Assembly: GCA_903953985.1 (NCBI GenBank)
Contig: CAJBLW010000113.1
Coordinates: 1-6,339, forward strand
DNA length: 6,339 bases
DNA from: an uncultured Burkholderiales bacterium
Lineage (GTDB): Bacteria; Pseudomonadota; Gammaproteobacteria; Burkholderiales; Burkholderiaceae_C
Direction: 5' to 3'
Position 1 is the stretch's first letter; the number at the start of each line of letters is the position of its first letter. The notes beneath the pieces were generated by a model that was not told the DNA's origin, ran no database searches, and was given only the letters and a program-made list of their open reading frames with translations. Positions 1 to 5,414 of the stretch are shown here, in pieces. A program made the translations under genes and the position numbers.

Positions 1-100
1 CGCAGATTTCGCCGCTGCCAATCGTCAGGCTGACGTCGTCAACAGCCGCATCTGTGCCGGGTGCACCGTAGACTTTGGACAGATTTTCCAGTGTGATCAT
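1..100 (-). CDS. ABC transporter ATP-binding protein, betaine/choline type (N-terminus only)
   Basis: The first 33 residues are visible, beginning MITLENLSKVYG and continuing to VDDVSLTIGSGEIC, where the window ends. This is the standard opening of an ABC ATPase: the first beta strand, the aromatic A-loop residue (Tyr11) and the strand just before the Walker A loop, which itself lies off the left edge. The ATG at 100-98 overlaps the TGA (99-97) of the permease gene as ATGA, and no good Shine-Dalgarno sequence precedes it, so translation is probably coupled to the permease. The partner permease points to an OpuCA/ProV-like ATPase that would power uptake of a quaternary amine. That specificity is inferred from the neighbour, because the C-terminal part, where CBS domains would sit, is not visible. 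Confidence 0.88.
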   Translation of the reverse strand, partial: MITLENLSKVYGAPGTDAAVDDVSLTIGSGEIC

Positions 101-759
101 GGAGTGTCGAGTTGCGCCAGACCAAGTGGAGTCAGGCGTTTTTGCACCAGCCCTAGACCGAAGTCAGAGGCAATCGCCAGCAGGCTCACGGCGATGGCGC
201 CGGTGAGCAATTGCCGAATGTCAGTCTGCGTGATACCACGGCTGATGAAGGTACCCAGCCCCCCGGCTCCAATATAGGCGGCAATGGCGGTAACGCCGAT
301 GTTCATCACGACCGCAATCCGCACGCCGGCCATGATGATTGGCATAGCTTTTGGCAACTCAACGCGCCACAGACGCTGCGAAGGGTTCATGCCCATGCCA
401 ATGGCAGCATCCCTCAGCGCTGGGTCCAGCCCCACCAAAGCGGTGTAGGTGTTGCGCACGATCGGAACCATTGAATAGATGTACACGGCGATCACGGCAG
501 GCAGCCAGCCGATGCCCTGCCCAATGATAGAGAGCAGGGGAATCAGCATACCGAAAAGCGCAATCGAGGGCACGGTGATCATGATCGACCCGCCCGACAG
601 CACTACGGGGGCTAGGCGCGGACGGCGAGCGATGAAGACTCCAAGCGCCATCCCGCAAGCAATCGCCAACACAACCGCCACAACGACGATGGATAGGTGT
701 TCCATCGCCCGCATTCCAATCATCGGCAGGTTTTTGGCGATGTAGGCAAGTGTGTCCAT
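97..759 (-). CDS. ABC transporter permease, glycine betaine/carnitine/choline (OpuC/ProW-like)
   Basis: A 220-residue inner-membrane permease of the BPD_transp_1 type. It should form the translocation channel together with the ATPase encoded just downstream. Hydrophobic segments lie at about 22-44, 57-80, 85-103, 143-163 and 185-205. The EAA loop that docks on the ATPase is clear at 117-145: DAAIGMGM, then WRVELPKAMPIIMAG. Length and the AYIGAGGLG segment (161-169) match OpuCB/OpuCD/YehW-type permeases for betaine, choline or carnitine. The ATG at 759 is chosen because a full TAAGGAGG lies just before it. The frame stays open upstream to 846, but that extension is not membrane-like and would cover the promoter. 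The solute-binding protein, and any second permease, must lie left of the window. The exact substrate is not determined. Confidence 0.93.
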   Translation of the reverse strand: MDTLAYIAKNLPMIGMRAMEHLSIVVVAVVLAIACGMALGVFIARRPRLAPVVLSGGSIMITVPSIALFGMLIPLLSIIGQGIGWLPAVIAVYIYSMVPIVRNTYTALVGLDPALRDAAIGMGMNPSQRLWRVELPKAMPIIMAGVRIAVVMNIGVTAIAAYIGAGGLGTFISRGITQTDIRQLLTGAIAVSLLAIASDFGLGLVQKRLTPLGLAQLDTP

Positions 760-762
760 GTG

Positions 763-769
763 CCTCCTT
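763..769 (-). promoter_or_regulatory. Strong Shine-Dalgarno of the permease gene
   Basis: On the minus strand AAGGAGG (TAAGGAGG including position 770) precedes the ATG at 759. It is complementary to the 16S rRNA tail over all eight bases and fixes the permease start. Only three bases (CAC) separate it from the ATG, which is shorter than usual. Confidence 0.8.
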
Positions 770-802
770 AGTATGATGCCGAAAGTGCACCATGACGCAT
801 TA

Positions 803-868
803 ATACTATGAGAGGCTCTCCCTTTAGATGACTCTAAAACGGACAAAAAATATGCGCAATGCGACGTC
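803..868 (-). promoter_or_regulatory. Predicted regulator-dependent promoter of the permease-ATPase operon (element copy A)
   Basis: Read on the minus strand, 868-825 is a 44-bp element that matches 1989-2032 at 34 of 44 positions without gaps. Its conserved cores are GTCGCATTGCGCATA, GTCCGTTT and GAGTCATCTA. GTC occurs twice at a 21-bp interval (starting at 865 and 844), about two helical turns, as expected for tandem half-sites of an AraC-family activator. The element ends in a -35-like TCATCT (831-826), followed after 17 bp by a -10-like TAGTAT (808-803). Transcription would start near 796, giving a leader of about 37 nt. Both hexamers are poor matches to consensus, which fits activator dependence. 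The binding protein is inferred to be the adjacent AraC-type regulator. Confidence 0.6.
810..838. repeat. Two adjacent small dyads in the permease promoter
   Basis: GAGAG-G-CTCTC at 810-820 and TTTAGA-TGAC-TCTAAA at 823-838 are exact inverted repeats with 5- and 6-bp arms. The second covers the -35-like hexamer and part of the 44-bp element; the first lies in the -35/-10 spacer. Neither dyad is preserved in the other copy of the promoter, so they may be incidental or sites for another regulator. Confidence 0.35.
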
Positions 869-942
869 TATTTGAGGGCAGCGATATGCACTCAAAAGAC
901 CCGATAAAGTAGCTCAGTAGCGCTGGAATAGGATCCAAATAC

Positions 943-1959
943 TCAGCCGATGTTGTCCGGACCAGTGCTGGGAGTGCGCCGCACATCACTAGGGCTGTGT
1001 CCGAAAGTTGCCCGAAACGACCGGGCAAAATGCGACGGATTGGCGAATCCGCACTGAAGCGCAATGTCCCCGATCGCATCGTCGGTTTGGGACAGCAGAT
1101 CATTGGCGACGCGCAGACGCATGTCGATGTAGAACTGTTCCGGCGTGCGCGTCATTTCAGAAAGGAACAGTCGCTGCAACTGGCGCGTGGACAGCCCGGC
1201 AAGGGCAGCGACTTTAGCCAGCGCTAAGGGTGACTCAACTGATTGTTCCATGTAGCCTATCGCCTTGATCAGGCGCCGATCTCTTACGCCATAACGCCAG
1301 CGCACTTCCATAGGTTGAGTTTCGCCAGAAAGGCGCGTACGGCTATGGATGAAGTTGTTAGCCACGCTAAGCGCCAGTGCCTGGCCGTGCTGAGCGCGGA
1401 TCAACGCAAGCATCATGTCCATGGCGGCGGTTCCGCCGCTGGACGTCCAGCGGTCACGGTCGATGCAGTACACCTCCCGCGTCGTCTGCACCTGCGGGCG
1501 GCATTCCTGCAGCTCGCGCAAGCGGTCCCAGTGGCTTGTGCAGCGGTACCCGTCCAGCAGCCCAGCATGGGCTAGCACGATACTGCCGTGGCTCACCCCG
1601 CCAATGGCTCTGCTGGACTGTGCGAGGCGTGACAAGCGCTCCAGCAACTGTGGCTGTAACAAGCGATCAAAGTCGAGGCTTGCGATCACAAGCGTCAGGT
1701 CAGAGGGTGGTAACGCGAGGTCGTGGTGGTCGGCTGCTAGGCGAAATCCGCTGCTCGATATTAGGTCGCGTGAGTCTAAAGACACGACGGGCCAAGAATA
1801 CAGCGTTGTTCCGGAAAGGAGGTTAGCGGCTCGCAGAGGCTCTGTGGCGGAGGCCAGCGACATCATAGAGAACGACGGGAACATCACCATGCTGACAACC
1901 GTGGGTACAGCGAATGTCGTGCCTAAGCCTGTGTTAGCGGTCGGAAGGGGCGTATTCAT
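943..1959 (-). CDS. GlxA/GbdR-like AraC-family transcriptional regulator (DJ-1/PfpI-like domain plus AraC HTH)
   Basis: A 338-residue cytoplasmic DNA-binding regulator. Residues about 18-190 form a DJ-1/PfpI-like sensor domain (VSMVMFPSFSMMSLASATEPLRAAN, then AGLLDGYRCTSHWDR and SSGGTAAMDMMLALI). The C-terminus has two AraC helix-turn-helix units, about 245-266 (LALAKVAALAGLSTRQLQRLF) and 295-316 (AIGDIALQCGFANPSHFARSF). At the place of the catalytic cysteine of DJ-1/amidotransferase relatives the sequence is GGVSHGSIVLA, so the domain is probably a ligand sensor and not an enzyme. Pseudomonas GbdR, the glycine betaine regulator, has this architecture. It is divergent from the MttB-like gene and upstream of the transporter, the two loci sharing the 44-bp element. 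The start is uncertain: ATG 1959 is preferred because a TATAAT box ends 7 bp upstream. GTG at 1980 (345 residues) and ATG at 1968 are alternatives; none has a good Shine-Dalgarno. Confidence 0.93.
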   Translation of the reverse strand: MNTPLPTANTGLGTTFAVPTVVSMVMFPSFSMMSLASATEPLRAANLLSGTTLYSWPVVSLDSRDLISSSGFRLAADHHDLALPPSDLTLVIASLDFDRLLQPQLLERLSRLAQSSRAIGGVSHGSIVLAHAGLLDGYRCTSHWDRLRELQECRPQVQTTREVYCIDRDRWTSSGGTAAMDMMLALIRAQHGQALALSVANNFIHSRTRLSGETQPMEVRWRYGVRDRRLIKAIGYMEQSVESPLALAKVAALAGLSTRQLQRLFLSEMTRTPEQFYIDMRLRVANDLLSQTDDAIGDIALQCGFANPSHFARSFRATFGHSPSDVRRTPSTGPDNIG

Positions 1960-1966
1960 GGATGGC

Positions 1967-1996
1967 ATTATAGAAAACACATTCGTCCGATGTCGT
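1967..1996 (-). promoter_or_regulatory. Predicted promoter of the AraC-type regulator, overlapping the operator
   Basis: On the minus strand a perfect -10 box TATAAT lies at 1972-1967, and 18 bp upstream is ACGACA (1996-1991), which matches TTGACA at four positions. Transcription would begin at about 1959-1960, right at the ATG of the regulator, implying a leaderless mRNA. The -35 falls inside the first half-site of the 44-bp element (1989-2032), and the spacer covers an extra copy of ATTCGTCCG (1981-1989). A regulator bound there would block this promoter, so negative autoregulation is likely. Confidence 0.5.
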
Positions 1997-2017
1997 ATGG
2001 CGCATAGTATTCGTCCG
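1981..2017 (+). repeat. 9-bp direct repeat ATTCGTCCG
   Basis: ATTCGTCCG occurs exactly at 1981-1989 and 2009-2017, 28 bp apart. The second copy is the downstream half-site of the 44-bp element. The first lies in the -35/-10 spacer of the regulator promoter and has no counterpart in the permease promoter. It may be a third half-site serving autoregulation. Confidence 0.45.
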
Positions 2018-2054
2018 TTTGCGAGTTACCTACTGTGATGGCTATGCCTAGGAT
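1989..2054 (+). promoter_or_regulatory. Predicted regulator-dependent promoter of the MttB-like gene (element copy B)
   Basis: The 44-bp element at 1989-2032 is the second copy of that before the permease, in the same orientation relative to its target. Its conserved cores are GTCGTATGGCGCATA, GTCCGTTT and GAGTTACCTA, with GTC half-sites 21 bp apart (1992 and 2013). A -35-like TTACCT (2026-2031) is followed after 17 bp by TAGGAT (2049-2054), the same geometry as the other copy. Transcription would start near 2061, leaving a leader of about 87 nt. TATGGCGCATA (1996-2006) is a small dyad inside the element. Confidence 0.6.
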
Positions 2055-2096
2055 GGCGAATAGAGTCCTCATGCGACGGAACGGCAGTGCCGGAAC

Positions 2097-2116
2097 CTGC
2101 ATGCAGAAGTTCTGCA
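2097..2116. repeat. Overlapping perfect palindromes in the leader of the MttB-like gene
   Basis: CTGCATGCAG (2097-2106) is a perfect 10-bp palindrome. It overlaps TGCAGAA-G-TTCTGCA (2102-2116), a 15-bp dyad with exact 7-bp arms. The pair ends 31 bp before the ATG at 2148 and downstream of the predicted transcription start. It could be an operator for a second regulator or a small RNA hairpin near the ribosome-loading region. No T-run follows, so it is not an intrinsic terminator. Confidence 0.45.
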
Positions 2117-2147
2117 AGCCTACGAAACATGAAGAAAGAATGCTGCG

Positions 2148-3683
2148 ATGGAACACACACGACGACGCGAAGGTGGAAGAGCTCGGCGTTCCGGTAACGC
2201 GCCGCTGCCGCAATTACCTTGGCAATCGGTGGTCAACCCATATCCGCCCATGGAGCTGTTGTCGGTAGATCAGATCGAATCGATTCACCTCACGTCTCTG
2301 CGTATCCTTGAAGAGCTCGGCGTCGAAGTGATGTCGCCGAGAGCGTTGGAAATTTTCAAGACTGCCGGGGCCGACGTGGACTTCAAGACCATGAACGTGC
2401 GGCTGGACCGCGCGTTGGTGGAGAAGGCTCTGCGCACTGCGCCGTCCACGTTCACCCTTAATTCGCGCAACCCGCAGAAGCAACTCACCATCGGTGGCAA
2501 CCACCTCAACTTCGGTCTGGTGGCAGGCCCGCCAAACGTGCATGACCGCGTGCGCGGACGACGCCCCGGGAACTATGCCGACTATTGTGATTTCATCCGG
2601 CTCGCGCACCACTTCAATGCGATCCACCTGATCGGCAACCAGGTTTGCGCGCCCGTGGAGCTTGCGGCTAACTCCCGGCACCTGGACACCTACTTCGCCA
2701 ACCTTGCGTATTCCGACCTCTCGTACCATTGCACGGCGATCGGAACCGGCAGGGCAATGGATGGCATTCGGATGATGGCAATCGCGCGCGGCATATCACT
2801 CGAGGCGATGGCGAAGTCACCTGGGGTCATCACCATCATCTCGGTGAACAGCCCACGCCGTTTCGACGACAGCATGTCCGATGGGCTTATAGCTATGGCC
2901 GAGCATGGCCAGCCGGTGGTGATAACACCATTCACGTTGATGGGCGCAATGGCGCCAGTCACACTGGCGGCAGCCCTAGCGCAGCAGAACGCAGAGGCTT
3001 TGCTGGGTGTGGTGCTGACACAATTGATTAGGCCAGGCACCCCAGTGATGTACGGATCTTTCACATCGAACGTAGACATGCGCAGTGGCGCACCAGCCTT
3101 CGGCACACCCGAGAACACCAAGGCAAATATCGCCAGTGGGCAATTGGCGCGGCGTTACGGCCTACCCTATCGCACGTCGAACGCTAACGCATCCAATGCG
3201 GCGGATGCACAGGCGGTGTACGAAACTGAAATGTCCCTTTGGGGCGCGGTTCTTGGTCACGGCAACCTGATCTACCACGCGGCGGGCTGGCTGGAAGGGG
3301 GGCTCACCGCGTCGTTCGAGAAGCTGGTGCTGGACGTGGAGATGTTGCAGCACATGATGGAATTCCTTAAACCCATTGAAGTGAACGAAGAAGAGTTGGG
3401 TTTTGAGGCGATCAAGGGCGTGCCCACCGGCGGGCACTTCTTCGCCTCGGAGCACACCATGGCCCGCTATGAACATGCCTTCTACCAGCCGCTCGTATCC
3501 AACTGGCAGAACTACGAAGGCTGGCAGGTCGGCGGCGGCAAGGATGCCACCGAGCGGGCTACGGCCGTTTGGCAGCGTGCGCTTGAGGAGTACCAGGAAC
3601 CTGCACTGGATGCCGCGGTTCGCGAGGAACTGACGGCTTATGTCGACAAACGGAGGATCGACATTGGAACTGGGGACCCCTGA
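2148..3683 (+). CDS. MttB-superfamily methyltransferase (trimethylamine methyltransferase family), non-pyrrolysine
   Basis: A 511-residue soluble protein of the MttB (PF06253) superfamily. Known members move a methyl group from a methylamine or quaternary amine (glycine betaine MtgB, proline betaine MtpB, carnitine MtcB) to a cob(I)alamin-carrying corrinoid protein. Recognisable blocks are RREGGRARR at 6-14, PYPPMELLSVDQIESIH at 31-47, SLRILEELGVEVMSPRAL at 50-67, YGSFTSNVDMRSGAPAFGTPE at 302-322, SGQLARRYGLPYRTSN at 330-345, HAAGWLEGGLTASFEK at 377-392 and GGHFFASEHTMARY at 428-441. The frame has no in-frame TAG, so it is not a pyrrolysine enzyme and true trimethylamine is an unlikely substrate. 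ATG 2148 is chosen because the basic, glycine-rich start is typical of this group, although its ribosome site (GAAGAAAG) is weak. Its promoter shares an element with the betaine-type transporter. No corrinoid partner is in view, so the substrate and acceptor remain open. Confidence 0.92.
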   Translation: MEHTRRREGGRARRSGNAPLPQLPWQSVVNPYPPMELLSVDQIESIHLTSLRILEELGVEVMSPRALEIFKTAGADVDFKTMNVRLDRALVEKALRTAPSTFTLNSRNPQKQLTIGGNHLNFGLVAGPPNVHDRVRGRRPGNYADYCDFIRLAHHFNAIHLIGNQVCAPVELAANSRHLDTYFANLAYSDLSYHCTAIGTGRAMDGIRMMAIARGISLEAMAKSPGVITIISVNSPRRFDDSMSDGLIAMAEHGQPVVITPFTLMGAMAPVTLAAALAQQNAEALLGVVLTQLIRPGTPVMYGSFTSNVDMRSGAPAFGTPENTKANIASGQLARRYGLPYRTSNANASNAADAQAVYETEMSLWGAVLGHGNLIYHAAGWLEGGLTASFEKLVLDVEMLQHMMEFLKPIEVNEEELGFEAIKGVPTGGHFFASEHTMARYEHAFYQPLVSNWQNYEGWQVGGGKDATERATAVWQRALEEYQEPALDAAVREELTAYVDKRRIDIGTGDP

Positions 3684-3796
3684 CCCATGATTGATGCGCG
3701 GAGCAGGACTTCACCCCTCGGGACGCCGATGGAAATCCTCGATCCAGGTTGCCATACATGTGGCCGAGCGACGAGGGAGCGCTAGAGGTTCGAAAC

Positions 3797-3806
3797 AGGT
3801 ATACCT
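3797..3806 (+). promoter_or_regulatory. Ribosome site of the MmgE/PrpD gene inside a palindrome
   Basis: AGGTATACCT (3797-3806) is a perfect 10-bp palindrome. It carries the only Shine-Dalgarno-like bases (AGGT) before the ATG at 3809, eight bases away. This supports the 3809 start. The rest of the 125-bp gap after the MttB-like gene (3684-3796) shows no terminator, no copy of the 44-bp element and no convincing promoter, so the two genes may share a transcript. Confidence 0.4.
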
Positions 3807-3808
3807 AT

Positions 3809-5137
3809 ATGCTTTCAATTGTCGACTTTGTAAGAACATTCACCTGGAGCGCTGTGCCTGCCGACGTGCAGCATATCGCTCGTCGATGTTTCCTCGACCT
3901 GGCTGGAGGTGCGGCGGCGGGGTTTTCAACATTGAATGGGATGATAGTCAGAGAGCATGCTGCGATCGAGAATGGCCCGGGGCGCTATGGCGCCCGATTG
4001 ATGATGGACGGACGACGCACATCTCTTTCGGCCGCCGCCATGGCTGGGGCAGCGAACATTGATGCTTTCAATTCCCATGACGGCCTGCGTATCACCAAGG
4101 GGCATGCCGGCTGTGCCATCTTGCCCTCCCTTCTCGCTTTCGAGGACGAAAGAGCAACGTCCCCCGATATTGCCGAACTGATGATGCGTTTTGTAGTCGG
4201 CTACGAAGTCTCGTTAAGAGCTGGCATCGCACAGAAGGATTTCGCGGAGAGTTATCTGGGCTCTGGCTCATGGAACGGGATCGGCGTAGCTGCGCTTGGC
4301 GCACGGGCACTTGCGCTGGATGCAGAACGCACACTCCACGCGCTCGGCGCGGCGGAATTTTATGCCCCACGTTGTCCTATGGGACGCTTGGTCGAACATC
4401 CAACAATGCTCAAGGATGGCGCGACATTTGGCGCGCATACAGGCGTTACCGCGGTACTTCTGGCAGCTGCCGGATTCACTGGCGCCCCGTCCGAACTTGT
4501 GTTGAATGCGCCTGTAGTCTGGATGGACCTCGGCAGTCGGTGGTTCATGCGGGAGCTCTACTTCAAGCCATGGCCAATTGTCCGATGGAGCCAACCTGCG
4601 GTGGCTGCGGCTTCCTCGCTCTTGGGTGCCATTGCTGGCAGATCCATCGAAGCTATCACCATCGAAACGTTCGGTGCCGCGGCACGGCTGGCGGCGGAGC
4701 CGCCCGTGACCACCGAGCAGGCGCAATACTCCCTTGTATTTCCCGTTGCGGCCGTACTCGCCACAGGTGAAATCAACGCTTCAACAATCACATCAGGCCT
4801 TGGTGACCAGGCTACGCTTGGACTCATGCAGCGGACTTCAGTCCGAATTGATCCGGCTCTTGACGCTGAATTTCCGGCTCGCCGGCTCGCCGCAATCACA
4901 GTCCAGCTGTTCGATGGAGAAATATTGAAGGCCGGGCCGCAAGAAGCTCCGGGCGAACCGGACGCGCCGCTCACGGACTCCGAGCTACACCGAAAATTTT
5001 GGGATAGCGCTCGTCCACTGCTTGGTATTGCTGGTACAGAACGGGCCCTTGACCTGATCTGGAACGCGTTGCCATCTGACCCGGTCCGTCCCTTGCTGGA
5101 TGCGTTACTCGGCCCCGCACCTGCCCGCATCAGCTAG
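3809..5137 (+). CDS. MmgE/PrpD family protein
   Basis: A 442-residue cytoplasmic protein of the MmgE/PrpD family, whose known members include 2-methylcitrate dehydratase, cis-aconitate decarboxylase and iminodisuccinate epimerase. Typical blocks are FLDLAGGAAAG at 28-38, NIDAFNSHDGLRITKGHAG at 83-101, GYEVSLRAGIA at 131-141, GSGSWNGIGVAALGARALALD at 151-171, EHPTMLKDGATFGAHTGVTA at 196-215, YFKPWPIVRWSQPAVAA at 251-267 and EFPARRLAAITVQLFDG at 354-370. The block at 251-267 has Gln262 where decarboxylase and dehydratase members usually carry a histidine, and the DDTH-type signature is replaced by NSHDG, so those two activities are doubtful. The ATG at 3809 is chosen for AGGT eight bases upstream and because the family fold starts there; TTG 3749 and ATG 3758 would add 20 or 17 unrelated residues. 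It follows the MttB-like gene by 125 bp on the same strand, suggesting a role in the same pathway, but the reaction is unknown. Confidence 0.9.
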   Translation: MLSIVDFVRTFTWSAVPADVQHIARRCFLDLAGGAAAGFSTLNGMIVREHAAIENGPGRYGARLMMDGRRTSLSAAAMAGAANIDAFNSHDGLRITKGHAGCAILPSLLAFEDERATSPDIAELMMRFVVGYEVSLRAGIAQKDFAESYLGSGSWNGIGVAALGARALALDAERTLHALGAAEFYAPRCPMGRLVEHPTMLKDGATFGAHTGVTAVLLAAAGFTGAPSELVLNAPVVWMDLGSRWFMRELYFKPWPIVRWSQPAVAAASSLLGAIAGRSIEAITIETFGAAARLAAEPPVTTEQAQYSLVFPVAAVLATGEINASTITSGLGDQATLGLMQRTSVRIDPALDAEFPARRLAAITVQLFDGEILKAGPQEAPGEPDAPLTDSELHRKFWDSARPLLGIAGTERALDLIWNALPSDPVRPLLDALLGPAPARIS

Positions 5138-5414
5138 CCTGATCCTCTAGCGAGCGTATTCCAAAGCCAAATGATGTTGAATTTTCCAACGTTAGATGTC
5201 TAAGTAAATAGGTCCAAATTCATTCTGAGTTTGATGTTAGGGGAAGAAAGCTGAACATCCGCGTTACGAGAATAGTGAAGATCGTTGACAAGATCATGCG
5301 CAACTCTACCTTGCTGAGCCGTCATCAGGTTCCCGCCGTCATGCACGTCCAAGCCTAGCTACGTCAAAGTCTGCGCTATGTGGGCTACGCGCAGCGATCG
5401 TGAAGTTAAATCGT
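5138..5414. other. Convergent intergenic region without a convincing gene
   Basis: This 277-bp gap lies between the convergent MmgE/PrpD and asparaginase genes and looks more AT-rich than either flank. Two weak stem candidates are GATGTT/AACATC (5233-5238 and 5254-5259, 15-nt loop) and CTGCGC/GCGCAG (5371-5376 and 5389-5394, 12-nt loop). Neither has a T-run, so no intrinsic terminator can be called for either gene. A 48-codon minus-strand frame opens with GTG at 5346 and ends with TAG at 5200, but no family is recognised. Confidence 0.5.

Noticed and set aside
760..846. N-terminal extension of the permease frame up to 846
   Set aside because: The extra 29 residues are not membrane-like, would overlap the predicted promoter and -10 box, and lie upstream of the strong TAAGGAGG before ATG 759.
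908..921. AGTAGC-tc-AGTAGC direct repeat after the regulator gene
   Set aside because: Only 6 bp repeated at an 8-bp interval, with no copy elsewhere in the regulatory regions; likely chance.
1415..2038. Plus-strand open frame of 207 codons opposite the regulator
   Set aside because: It is antisense to the AraC-type regulator, whose domains are unmistakable; the translation shows no family features.
3672..3680. GGGGACCCC at the end of the MttB-like gene as a terminator
   Set aside because: The arms are only four bases with a one-base centre, the sequence is within coding sequence and no T-run follows.
2148..3683. Pyrrolysine-containing trimethylamine methyltransferase (true MttB)
   Set aside because: The reading frame contains no in-frame TAG, so it belongs to the non-pyrrolysine part of the superfamily.
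3749..3808. Earlier starts (TTG 3749, ATG 3758) for the MmgE/PrpD protein
   Set aside because: The added residues have no family resemblance and neither codon has a ribosome site; TTGCCA at 3749-3754 resembles a -35 but has no -10 at the right distance.
4558..5130. Long minus-strand open frame (190 codons) opposite the MmgE/PrpD gene
   Set aside because: It is antisense to a clear family protein, rich in Ser, Ala, Gly and Arg as expected of a GC-rich shadow frame, and has no recognisable motif.
5200..5346. Minus-strand 48-codon frame (GTG at 5346 to TAG at 5200) beginning VHDGGNLMTAQQGRVAHDLV
   Set aside because: Only a weak AGG precedes the GTG, the frame is short enough to arise by chance, and no family is recognised. 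It could be a gene remnant; a homology search of the 48 residues would decide.
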